DNA of 6,475 bases from Methylovirgula sp. Lineage in GTDB: Bacteria > Pseudomonadota > Alphaproteobacteria > Rhizobiales > Beijerinckiaceae. Location of the stretch: the NCBI GenBank assembly GCA_030038595.1, contig JASHSW010000225.1:1-6475 (forward strand), read 5' to 3'. The position numbers and the translations under genes are program-made. Within the stretch, counting starts at the first letter, position 1, and every line of letters starts with the position of its first letter. Below the pieces are notes generated by a model. The model saw only the letters and a program-made list of their open reading frames with translations, was not told where the DNA came from and made no database searches. Shown piece after piece: positions 1 to 6,475 of this stretch.

Positions 1-148
1 AGCGACCGGGGTCGTGCCGCAACTGCCGCCGCGGCTTGTCGATCTGTTCACGCGTGACGAACGCTTCGAGACTGTTGCCAACGATCAGGCGCAGCTTGCC
101 GCCTACATGCGGGCGCGGCTCGACGCCTCCAAAAGGGCGGCTTCATGA
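1..148 (+). CDS. thrC: Threonine synthase, C-terminal end (partial)
   Basis: Only the last 48 codons are present, read in frame from base 2 to the TGA at 146-148. Threonine synthase is a cytosolic PLP enzyme that converts O-phosphohomoserine to threonine, the last step of threonine synthesis. The catalytic domain lies outside the window, so the call rests on the tail: a PQLPPRLVDLF segment, then a DERFETVAND segment and a terminal helix. This resembles the end of alphaproteobacterial threonine synthases (P-x-LP-x-x-L-x-x-L..., then RF-x-x-x-x-ND). The family is also commonly followed by an M16 peptidase gene in Rhizobiales, which fits here. The stop overlaps the next start codon as ATGA, implying translational coupling. 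The sequence seen is too short to exclude another protein with a similar tail. Confidence 0.75.
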   Translation, partial: ATGVVPQLPPRLVDLFTRDERFETVANDQAQLAAYMRARLDASKRAAS

Positions 149-1407
149 GCGTCGAGATCACCAATCTGCCTTCCGGTCTGCGGGTGGTCACCGACCGCAT
201 GCCGAACCTTGAGACGGTATCGCTCGGCGTCTGGGTCGCGGCCGGCTCGCGGCATGAGCGGCCGCGCGAACGCGGCCTCTCACATCTCTTGGAGCATATG
301 GCATTCAAGGGCACGCGACGGCGCTCGGCGCGCGACATCGCCGACGAGATCGAAAGCGCCGGCGGCGATCTCAACGCGGCGACCGGCGTCGAGCAGACCG
401 CCTATTACGCGCACGTGCTCGCCGCCGATACCAACCTTGCGCTCGACATTCTCGCCGATATCCTCACGGAGAGCACGTTCGATACCCAGGAGCTCGAACG
501 CGAGAAAGGGGTCATCCTTCAAGAGATCGGCGCGGTCGAGGATACGCCGGACGATTTCGTCTTCGATCTCTTCAACGCCGCCGCCTTTCCGGAGCAACCG
601 ATCGGCTCGCCGATTCTCGGCACGCCGGAACACGTTCGCGGTTTCGATCGCTCCATGATCGCCGCCTATCTAGAAAGCCATTACGGTAGCCGCGCGATTA
701 CGATCGGCGCGGCCGGCGCCGTCGATCACGCAGCGATCGTCGATGCCGCAGCGGCGCGTTTCGCGCCGCTGCCCTGCCGTATCTCCGAAGACATTGTTCC
801 GGCCCGTTACGTCGGCGGCGCGAAATATTCGAAGCGCAAGCTCGAGCAGGCGCATATCGTCATCGGCTTTGCGGGATTGCCGTACACCGATCCCGCGCAT
901 TATGCGCTGAACGTCTTTGCGAACGCGGTGGGCGGCGGAATGTCGTCGCGGCTCTTTCAGGAGGTGCGTGAGAAGCGCGGCCTCGCTTATGCGATCCACG
1001 CCTTCCATTGGAGCTATTCGGACGCCGGTCTCTTCGGCTTCTACTCGGCGACGGGCGAGGCGCAAATCGCCGAGCTGATGGCCGTCGCCCTCGATTGCAT
1101 CGCGGCGGCGGCCCACGACCTCGGCGACAACGAAATCGCCCGCGCCAAGGCGCAGATGAAAGTCGCGGTGTTGAGCGCCCTAGAATCGCCGATGGCGCGC
1201 GCCGAGCAGCTCGCCCGGCAAATGCTCGCCTTCGGCCGCGTCTTGCCGCGCCAAGAGATCATCGAGCGCATCGATGCTCTCGCTGTTGCCGAGATCCGTG
1301 CGGCGGGGGCGGCCGCCTTAGGCTCGCCGCCGACGGTTGCGGCTGTCGGGCCGATCGCTAAAGTCTATGCGCCGGACCGCGTCAGGGCGCGGCTCGGTTC
1401 GATCTAG
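145..1407 (+). CDS. M16 family zinc metallopeptidase (mitochondrial processing peptidase beta-like)
   Basis: This 420-residue protein is a pitrilysin-family peptidase of the single-length bacterial type related to the mitochondrial processing peptidase beta subunit. The inverted zinc motif HLLEH is intact (H47, E50 as catalytic base, H51). The distal glutamate ligand is E127, within an LEREKGVILQEI stretch, so the enzyme should be active. The second half carries the conserved glycine-rich segment GGGMSSRLFQEVREKRGLAY at about 257-276, typical of the M16 C-terminal domain. There is no signal peptide, so it is expected in the cytosol; bacterial substrates are generally small peptides but are not settled. 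The ATG overlaps the thrC stop by 4 bases, and a weak purine stretch (AAGGG, 133-137) precedes it. The length is normal and no key residue is missing. Co-transcription with thrC and the following acetyltransferase gene is likely from spacing. Confidence 0.95.
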   Translation: MSVEITNLPSGLRVVTDRMPNLETVSLGVWVAAGSRHERPRERGLSHLLEHMAFKGTRRRSARDIADEIESAGGDLNAATGVEQTAYYAHVLAADTNLALDILADILTESTFDTQELEREKGVILQEIGAVEDTPDDFVFDLFNAAAFPEQPIGSPILGTPEHVRGFDRSMIAAYLESHYGSRAITIGAAGAVDHAAIVDAAAARFAPLPCRISEDIVPARYVGGAKYSKRKLEQAHIVIGFAGLPYTDPAHYALNVFANAVGGGMSSRLFQEVREKRGLAYAIHAFHWSYSDAGLFGFYSATGEAQIAELMAVALDCIAAAAHDLGDNEIARAKAQMKVAVLSALESPMARAEQLARQMLAFGRVLPRQEIIERIDALAVAEIRAAGAAALGSPPTVAAVGPIAKVYAPDRVRARLGSI

Positions 1408-1413
1408 GGGAGG
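1407..1413 (+). promoter_or_regulatory. Shine-Dalgarno site supporting the TTG start of the acetyltransferase gene
   Basis: GGGGAGG begins on the last base of the peptidase stop codon and lies 5 bases before the TTG at 1419. It is the strongest ribosome-binding sequence in the plus-strand run, and it decides the start: the next possible start in frame (GTG at 1464) would remove the N-terminal segment that RimJ-like proteins normally have. Its overlap with the upstream stop suggests coupled translation. Confidence 0.7.
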
Positions 1414-1418
1414 ACGGT

Positions 1419-2033
1419 TTGGCACTGTTCCGTCTCGGGCCGGCGAACGACATTGCAAACTTCGTGCGCGGCGAGGGTGTCTATCTGCGTCCGCCCGAGA
1501 TGCGCGACTACGAAGCTTGGGCCGAATTGCGCGAGCACAGCCGTGCGTTCCTCACGCCGTGGGAGCCGACTTGGCCGGGGGACGACTTGACCCGTGCCGC
1601 CTTCCGCCGCAGGCTGCGCCGGCACGCGCAGGAGATCGCCGAAGACCAAGCCTATCCTTTTCTCATCTTCCGCGAGGGCGACGATGCGCTGATCGGCGGC
1701 TTGACGCTCGGCCAAATCAAGCGCGGCGTCGCACAGTCGGCGACGCTCGGCTACTGGATGGGCCTGCCTTTCGCCGGAAAGGGCCTGATGTCGCGGTCGG
1801 TGCGCGCCACGGCGGGATTTGCCTTCACGAGCTTGCGGCTGCATCGGATCGAAGCGGCCTGCTTGCCGCATAACGAAGCTTCGATAAAACTACTGGAACG
1901 CAATGGGTTCAAAAGGGAAGGGATGGCGCGCGCCTATCTGCGCATCAACGGTCTCTGGCAGGATCATATTCTCTACGCGCTTCTCGAGACGGACCCGCTT
2001 CCCTTACGGGTTGGCCGGCGCGATCGCGCCTGA
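1419..2033 (+). CDS. GNAT family N-acetyltransferase, RimJ-like
   Basis: This 204-residue cytosolic protein transfers an acetyl group from acetyl-CoA to an amine. By similarity to RimJ/RimL (Acetyltransf_3 group) the likely substrate is a protein N-terminus, such as a ribosomal protein, but the substrate cannot be read from the sequence. Supporting features are VYLRPPEM at 21-28 (first strand), LTPWEPTWP at 45-53 (a RimJ-type loop), strand TLGYWMG at 109-115 leading into FAGKGLM at 118-124 (the pyrophosphate-binding turn of motif A), N152 and S155, then LLERNGFKREG at 158-168 (motif B). The start is TTG, chosen for the GGGGAGG site 5 bases upstream and because MALFRL is typical of close Rhizobiales relatives as I recall them. 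It lies 11 bases after the peptidase gene and 10 bases before the c-di-GMP gene, so an operon is likely. Length is normal for the family. Confidence 0.9.
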   Translation: MALFRLGPANDIANFVRGEGVYLRPPEMRDYEAWAELREHSRAFLTPWEPTWPGDDLTRAAFRRRLRRHAQEIAEDQAYPFLIFREGDDALIGGLTLGQIKRGVAQSATLGYWMGLPFAGKGLMSRSVRATAGFAFTSLRLHRIEAACLPHNEASIKLLERNGFKREGMARAYLRINGLWQDHILYALLETDPLPLRVGRRDRA

Positions 2034-2035
2034 GC

Positions 2036-2039
2036 GGAG
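2036..2039 (+). promoter_or_regulatory. Ribosome-binding site of the c-di-GMP gene
   Basis: GGAG lies just after the TGA stop (2031-2033) of the acetyltransferase gene and 4 bases before the ATG at 2044. It supports 2044 as the start rather than any upstream codon in the same open frame, which reaches back to 1903 inside the acetyltransferase gene. The ATG at 2044 also immediately gives a good signal peptide. Confidence 0.6.
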
Positions 2040-2043
2040 CACA

Positions 2044-4929
2044 ATGTTGATCATTTTCCTCCGAAGCACGTGGTTGTGGCTCGCACTCGTGCTGGTCGGC
2101 GCGGCGACCGTTCCGGCGGCGGCGATTGAGTCGGTTCGCATCCCGCTCAACGCGCCGGCTATCGATCTTACCCACGCGATCCAGAGCTATAGCTCGCAAG
2201 GCGACCGCATTCTCGTCTCCACCGCGCCGGGCTCCGACGGAATCGTGCGGCGCATCGAAGTGCGGGCGCGCGAGGCAGGTACGCACCCGAGTTGGATCGT
2301 GTTCGCGCTGACCAACGACACCGACGAACAACTCGAACGGCTCGTTGTCGCCCCGCATTTCCGTCTCGTCGGCTCGGGCGTGATCTGGCCCGATCTAGGC
2401 GCGACGCGAATCTCGGCCATCACCGCCAGCCAGAGCTTTCCCCCCGAACGGGAAGAAAGCCCTGACGCGGATGTTTTCATGTTGACGCTCGATCCGGGCA
2501 CGACCGTTACCTACGTGGCCGAATTGCGTTCCCCGACTTTGCCGCAGCTCTATCTGTGGCAGCCCGACGCCTACAAGGACAAGCTGACAGGCCTGGCCCT
2601 TTACAAGGGGATCGTGATCGGCGTTGCCGGTCTGCTGGCGCTGTTTCTGACCATCGTCTTTGTCGTCAAAGGCGCGGTGATCTTTCCGGCCGCCGCCGCG
2701 CTCGCCTGGGCGGTGCTGGCGTACGTTTGCATCGACTTCGGATTTTGGGACAAGATCTTCAACACGTCGGAGCAAACCGACCGGATCTGGCGGGCCGGAT
2801 CGGAGACCGCGCTCGCCGCGACTCTGCTCGTCTTTCTGTTTGCTTATCTCAACTTGAATCGATGGCATGTGCGCGCCTCGCGCGTTGCAATCGTCTGGCT
2901 GTTGTTTCTCGTCGCCCTCATTGGGCTTGCCGTTTACGATGCGCCCGTGGCGGCGGGAGTGGCGCGCATATCGCTCGCGACGATCGCCGGCGTCGGTTTC
3001 ATCCTCGTCGTCTATCTTTCCACGCACGGTTATGATCGCGCCGTGATGCTGATTCCGACGTGGCTGTTACTGCTCGTCTGGATCGTCGCCGCGGCGTTCA
3101 CGGTAAGCGGTACGCTGACCAACGACCTGGTTTCGCCGGCGCTGATCGGCGGTCTGGTCCTCATCGTCATGCTGATCGGCTTTACCGTGATGCAGAACGC
3201 ATTTGCGGGAAGCGGCCTCGGCCATGGCGTCATCAGCGACGCCGAGCGCAAGGCGCTGGCGCTCACCGGCTGCGGCGATATCATTTTTGACTGGGACGTG
3301 ACGTCGGATCGCGTTTACGTCAGTCCGGAAGTCGAAATGCAGCTCGGTCTTCCGCGCGGCGCGCTCGAAGGGCCCGCATCAGTCTGGCTCGACATTCTTC
3401 ACCCGTTTGAACGCGACCGCTACCGGGCTTGTCTCGACACGATCCTCGAACAGAGGCGGGGACGGATCAACCAGGAATTCCGTCTGCGCGCCGCCGACGG
3501 ACATTATTTCTGGTTCCACCTCAAAGCGCGACCGGTGATCGGTCGGGAGGGCGAGGTCATCCGCGTCATCGGCACGCTCGCCGACGCGACCGAGCGCAAG
3601 ATGGCCGAGACGCGCCTCTTGCACGATGCGGTGCACGATAACTTGACGGGGTTGCCCAATCGGGAACTCTTCTTCGATCGGCTCGAAGCGGCGCTTCTCC
3701 TTGCTCAAACCGATTCCAAAATTCGTCCGACCGTCATTTGCATCGACATCGACCGATTCAAGCAGATCAACGAAGCGATCGGCTTCTCGGCCGGCGATTC
3801 GGTACTGCTCACGGTGGCGCGCCGGCTCGGCCGAATTCTGAAGCCGCAGGACTGTTTGGCGCGGCTCGGCGGCGACCGTTTCGCCGCCGTGCTCATTTCG
3901 GAATCCGGAACGGATCAAATTATCTCGGTCGCCAACGTGGTGCGCCATGCGGTCTCGACGCCCGTGACGTTCGGCGAGAACGAGGTGCCGCTCTCCGCCT
4001 CAATCGGTCTCTCCCTCTACGACCCGCAACTGCATGCCAAACGGGAGGACATGCTGAACGATGCCGAGATTGCCATCCGTCACAGCAAGCGGCTGGGCGG
4101 CAACCGCATCGAAGTTTTCCGCCCTTCGATGCGTGCTCTGCGTTCCGATCGGCTGACCCTCGAAGGGGATCTGCGTCGGGCGCTGGATCGCGGCGAGATG
4201 AACATCCTCTTTCAGCCGATCATCCGGCTTGAGGACCGCACCGTCGCCGGATTCGAGGCCTTGCTGCGCTGGGATCATCCGCGGCTCGGCCGACTCGGCC
4301 CGGCAGAGTTCATTCCCATCGCCGAAGAGACGGGCGGCATTGTCGACCTCGGGGTTTTCGCGCTCGAACGCACCGCCCGCGAGCTCGCTGCCTGGCAGCG
4401 CGCTCTCGACGTCGATCCGCCGCTGTTTGCCAGCGTCAACATTTCCTCCCGGCAGTTGTTTCGGCACGATCTTCTTCAAGACGTGAAGACGGTACTCTCC
4501 CGACTCGAAGTGGCGCGCGGCACGCTAAAGCTCGAACTTACCGAAAGTCTGCTCATGGAGAATCCGGAATACGCGGCGCAGCTCCTCGCTCGTCTGCGCG
4601 AACTCGGCGCCGGCCTTTCGCTCGATGATTTCGGAACCGGCTATTCGTCGCTCGCCTATTTGCAGCGTTTCCCCTTCGACACAATCAAGATTGATCGCTC
4701 GTTCGTCCGCCACAATGGCAAGGGCGCGCGGCCGGTAATCTTGCGCTCGATCGTCACGTTGGCGCATGACCTAGAAATGAGCATCATAGCGGAGGGCGCG
4801 GAATCGGAATCCGACGCGATCGAACTCTATCAGCTCGGCTGCGAATACGCGCAAGGTTATGCCTTCGGCCATCCGATGAGCGCGACCGACGCGCGCAAGC
4901 TCGTCGGCGCCGCTTCGATCGCCGCCTAG
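2044..4929 (+). CDS. Membrane-bound 7TM-PAS-GGDEF-EAL protein; predicted c-di-GMP phosphodiesterase with degenerate GGDEF
   Basis: This is a 961-residue inner-membrane signalling protein. Domains in order: signal peptide about 1-27 (hydrophobic WLWLALVLVGAA, ending AAA); periplasmic beta-rich region about 30-180 resembling 7TMR-DISM extracellular domains; seven hydrophobic helices near 187-208, 211-231, 253-270, 280-298, 303-324, 333-352 and 363-383; PAS with PAC about 400-520; GGDEF about 528-690; EAL about 705-955. The GGDEF signature is GGDRF (609-613), with Arg replacing the fourth-position Glu, and the inhibitory site reads KPQD (600-603) instead of RxxD, so cyclase activity is doubtful. 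Nucleotide-contact positions N576 and D585 remain. The EAL set looks complete: E738, N799, E831, E834, D861, D862, K882, E917 and Q937, with loop DDFGTGYSS intact. It should hydrolyse c-di-GMP to pGpG. It is the last gene of the run, 10 bases after the acetyltransferase gene. The ligand is unknown. Confidence 0.93.
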   Translation: MLIIFLRSTWLWLALVLVGAATVPAAAIESVRIPLNAPAIDLTHAIQSYSSQGDRILVSTAPGSDGIVRRIEVRAREAGTHPSWIVFALTNDTDEQLERLVVAPHFRLVGSGVIWPDLGATRISAITASQSFPPEREESPDADVFMLTLDPGTTVTYVAELRSPTLPQLYLWQPDAYKDKLTGLALYKGIVIGVAGLLALFLTIVFVVKGAVIFPAAAALAWAVLAYVCIDFGFWDKIFNTSEQTDRIWRAGSETALAATLLVFLFAYLNLNRWHVRASRVAIVWLLFLVALIGLAVYDAPVAAGVARISLATIAGVGFILVVYLSTHGYDRAVMLIPTWLLLLVWIVAAAFTVSGTLTNDLVSPALIGGLVLIVMLIGFTVMQNAFAGSGLGHGVISDAERKALALTGCGDIIFDWDVTSDRVYVSPEVEMQLGLPRGALEGPASVWLDILHPFERDRYRACLDTILEQRRGRINQEFRLRAADGHYFWFHLKARPVIGREGEVIRVIGTLADATERKMAETRLLHDAVHDNLTGLPNRELFFDRLEAALLLAQTDSKIRPTVICIDIDRFKQINEAIGFSAGDSVLLTVARRLGRILKPQDCLARLGGDRFAAVLISESGTDQIISVANVVRHAVSTPVTFGENEVPLSASIGLSLYDPQLHAKREDMLNDAEIAIRHSKRLGGNRIEVFRPSMRALRSDRLTLEGDLRRALDRGEMNILFQPIIRLEDRTVAGFEALLRWDHPRLGRLGPAEFIPIAEETGGIVDLGVFALERTARELAAWQRALDVDPPLFASVNISSRQLFRHDLLQDVKTVLSRLEVARGTLKLELTESLLMENPEYAAQLLARLRELGAGLSLDDFGTGYSSLAYLQRFPFDTIKIDRSFVRHNGKGARPVILRSIVTLAHDLEMSIIAEGAESESDAIELYQLGCEYAQGYAFGHPMSATDARKLVGAASIAA

Positions 4930-4930
4930 G

Positions 4931-5539
4931 TCAGGCGTGGCCGGATTGGGCGGAAAGGAATCCCGGATCGATGCCGAGTTTGCGCAGCGCGCGCTCGTAT
5001 TTCGATTCGAGCGGCGCGTCGAAGATCAACGCGCTGTCGGCCGGGCAGGTGAGCCAGCCGTTGTGTTGCATCTCGTCTTCCAATTGGCCAGGCGACCAGC
5101 CGGCGTAGCCGAGCGCCAGGACGGCGCGGTCCGGTCCCGAGCCGTGCGCGATGGCGCGCAGGATGTCGATCGTCGCGGTGAGCGACACGCCGGCGTCGAT
5201 CGGCAAGGTCGAGTTGTCGATATAAAAGTCGTTCGAATGCAGCACGAAACCGCGTCCGGTCTCGACCGGTCCGCCCTTCAAGACCGGGACGGCGCCGGCC
5301 TGCGCGGGAAGGCGGATCGCCTCGTCGGGAGCGATGACCTCGAGTTGCACCAAGAGCTCGGAAAAGTTCAGGCTCGGCGCGCGGCGATTGATGATGATTC
5401 CCATCGCGCCTTCGTCGGAATGGGCGCACAGATAGACGACGCAGCGCGCGAACCGGTCGTCCGTCATGCCCGGCATGGCGAGCAGCAGCTGGCCGTCGAG
5501 GTAGCCATTTCCTTTGCCCTTGTATTTCACGCTTGCCAT
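4931..5539 (-). CDS. yqgE: YqgE/AlgH family protein (DUF179)
   Basis: This 202-residue protein has no signal peptide or membrane helix and is expected in the cytosol. Family landmarks are in order: [14 protein letters not shown] (12-25), the core [12 protein letters not shown] (41-52), [16 protein letters not shown] (86-101) with the GGPV turn, and [15 protein letters not shown] (143-157) followed by NGWL (160-163). AlgH was linked to alginate regulation in Pseudomonas, but the biochemical role of the family is not established and no catalytic residues can be assigned. The chosen start is the ATG at 5537-5539; a GTG at 5555-5557 would add six residues. Neither has a convincing ribosome-binding site. 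Its stop (4931-4933) faces the c-di-GMP gene's stop with one base between, and it diverges from the DsbD-like gene. Length is normal for the family. Confidence 0.93.
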   Translation of the reverse strand: MASVKYKGKGNGYLDGQLLLAMPGMTDDRFARCVVYLCAHSDEGAMGIIINRRAPSLNFSELLVQLEVIAPDEAIRLPAQAGAVPVLKGGPVETGRGFVLHSNDFYIDNSTLPIDAGVSLTATIDILRAIAHGSGPDRAVLALGYAGWSPGQLEDEMQHNGWLTCPADSALIFDAPLESKYERALRKLGIDPGFLSAQSGHA

Positions 5540-5562
5540 TATTCGCGCCGTATTCACGTATA

Positions 5563-5577
5563 GGTCACATGGGTCAC
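5563..5577. repeat. GGTCAC direct repeat in the divergent spacer
   Basis: Two exact copies of GGTCAC (5563-5568 and 5572-5577) sit 9 bases apart, start to start, between the yqgE start and the DsbD-like gene. Read on the minus strand, the distal copy (GTGACC) could act as a weak -35 box, with AATACG (rc of 5549-5554) 17 bases further on as a poor -10 box. The pair could equally be an operator half-site pair or chance. The element is real; its function is a guess. Confidence 0.3.
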
Positions 5578-5615
5578 CGGGCGGCGGATTTCAGCGCTTG
5601 GTGGCGAGATGCCGT

Positions 5616-5624
5616 AGAGGAAAG
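5616..5624 (+). promoter_or_regulatory. Shine-Dalgarno-like sequence for an alternative start of the DsbD-like gene
   Basis: AGAGGAAAG contains GAGGAAA at 5617-5623, lying 5 bases before a TTG (5629) in frame with the DsbD-like gene. The ATG at 5671, which gives the more usual signal peptide, has no such site. If the TTG is used, the protein gains 14 residues rich in Arg before the hydrophobic core. The site makes the start ambiguous. Confidence 0.35.
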
Positions 5625-5670
5625 ATCGTTGCTGGAGATCACGCCACGCGAGACCCGTCGCCGCGACCCC

Positions 5671-6475
5671 ATGTTGGCGCAGCCGCGGCCGTTTGACCAT
5701 CGCCTTTTTGCGGGCCGCTTCGGGCTCGGACTCGCGCTCTGTCTTGCGGCGCTCCCGGCGAAGTCAGATCCCTTCGCCAGCGCTTGGTCGCCGGGGGAGG
5801 CGCAGATGCGGCTTATCGCCGCCGGAAGCGGCGGCGGGGACGACTACAAGGCTGCCGCGGAGATCCGGCTTCCCTCGACGGCGATCACATATTGGCGCAC
5901 GCCGGGCGACGCCGGCGTGCCGCCTAAATTCTCCGTGAACGGATCGGAAAACGTCGCCAAGGCGGAAGTTCTCTTTCCTGCGCCGCGGCGCATCGATGAG
6001 CAAGGCATCGAGGCCTTTGGCTATCGCGGCGGCGTCGTGTTTCCCATCCATGTCGCAGCGCGGAATCGGGGCGCGCCGGTGCGGCTTCGCCTGACTGTCG
6101 ATTACGCGGTCTGCGACAACATCTGTCTGCCGGAAAAGAGCAGCGCCGAATTGGTGCTGCCTTTGGCCGCACAGAGCCCGCAGGATGCGATAATCGCGGC
6201 AGCCGAGGCGCAGGTGCCCGTCGTCTTATCGCCCCACGACGTCGCCCTGGACGTCGGCATCGTGCCGGATAAGAAAGCAAAGAATCCGACCTGGCTTTTG
6301 ACTTGGAAAGGCAATTCTTCGCCCACCGATCTTTTTGCGGAAGCGCCCGAAGGCTGGGCATTGGAGACGCACCGGCGCGCCGACGGGCGCTTTTCCATTG
6401 CGGCAGTCGAGGCGCCGTCCGTAGCCCGGCATGTGGCGGTCCGAATGACGCTGACCGGCGAGCCGAAAGCTTACG
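5671..6475 (+). CDS. Secreted DsbD N-terminal-domain-like thiol protein (partial, runs off the end)
   Basis: The frame is open for 268 codons and is cut by the window edge. Residues about 10-32 form a signal peptide: a basic start, then hydrophobic LGLALCLAALPA, with cleavage likely near ALPA or KS, so the mature protein is periplasmic. The segment ITYWRTPGDAGVPPKF (72-87) and the later VDYAVCDNICLPE (143-155) match the N-terminal domain of DsbD/ScsB-type proteins, which passes electrons to periplasmic thiol partners; C148 and C152 are the probable redox pair (CxxxC). No membrane helix follows in the visible part, and close relatives, as I recall, end near this length, so it may be a stand-alone domain, but a downstream membrane domain cannot be excluded. 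The start is uncertain: ATG 5671 fits the signal peptide, TTG 5629 has a better ribosome site, and ATG 5569 is also in frame. It diverges from yqgE. Confidence 0.8.
   Translation, partial: MLAQPRPFDHRLFAGRFGLGLALCLAALPAKSDPFASAWSPGEAQMRLIAAGSGGGDDYKAAAEIRLPSTAITYWRTPGDAGVPPKFSVNGSENVAKAEVLFPAPRRIDEQGIEAFGYRGGVVFPIHVAARNRGAPVRLRLTVDYAVCDNICLPEKSSAELVLPLAAQSPQDAIIAAAEAQVPVVLSPHDVALDVGIVPDKKAKNPTWLLTWKGNSSPTDLFAEAPEGWALETHRRADGRFSIAAVEAPSVARHVAVRMTLTGEPKAY

Noticed and set aside
2017..2030. Perfect 14-base palindrome GGCGCGATCGCGCC just before the acetyltransferase stop
   Set aside because: It has no loop and no T run, lies in coding sequence, and one such palindrome is not surprising in 6.5 kb of GC-rich DNA.
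1903..2043. In-frame extension of the c-di-GMP gene upstream of 2044
   Set aside because: It lies inside the acetyltransferase gene in another frame, has no ribosome site, and would bury the signal peptide behind 47 unrelated residues.
2395..3027. 210-codon minus-strand open frame inside the c-di-GMP gene
   Set aside because: Its translation is rich in Arg, Asp and Gly without hydrophobic core pattern, and it is opposite the clear transmembrane region; a shadow frame.
4923..4937. Hairpin CGCCT/AGGCG as a bidirectional terminator
   Set aside because: The stem is only 5 base pairs and no T run follows on either strand.
4937..5563. 208-codon plus-strand open frame exactly opposite yqgE
   Set aside because: It mirrors the GC-rich codon pattern of yqgE, has low-complexity Arg/Ala/Gly-rich content and no recognisable domain, while the minus-strand protein matches its family throughout.
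5693..5938. 81-codon plus-strand open frame near the start of the DsbD-like gene
   Set aside because: It is in a different frame from the DsbD-like protein, is Arg/Ser-rich and has no domain; the frame with signal peptide and DsbD-N motifs explains this region.

Overview
The window reads as GC-rich alphaproteobacterial chromosome, most likely order Hyphomicrobiales (Rhizobiales). This is an inference from base composition, the near-continuous coding density with mirror open frames, and gene order: a threonine synthase end, an M16 peptidase, a RimJ-like acetyltransferase and a c-di-GMP protein, a run I recall as common in that order. No mobile element, CRISPR array, tRNA or rRNA was seen.

Layout: (1) bases 1-4929, plus strand, is one tight run of four genes. 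The thrC 3' end overlaps an M16 zinc peptidase by 4 bases; after 11 bases comes a RimJ-like GNAT acetyltransferase with a TTG start; after 10 more bases comes a 961-residue membrane c-di-GMP protein. The spacing suggests one transcript. (2) Bases 4931-5539, minus strand, encode a YqgE/AlgH-family protein whose stop is one base from the stop of the c-di-GMP gene (convergent). (3) After a 131-base divergent spacer, a secreted DsbD-N-like protein with a CxxxC pair begins on the plus strand and runs off the window end.

Function: most of the window is housekeeping or accessory housekeeping (threonine synthesis, peptide processing, protein N-acetylation, periplasmic thiol chemistry). The gene deserving most attention is the 961-residue protein. 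It has a signal peptide, a periplasmic sensory region, seven membrane helices, PAS, a degenerate GGDEF domain (GGDRF) and a complete EAL catalytic set. The simplest reading is a sensory c-di-GMP phosphodiesterase whose GGDEF domain is regulatory. I found no clearly undescribed multi-gene system; the findings are specific molecular oddities rather than a new system.
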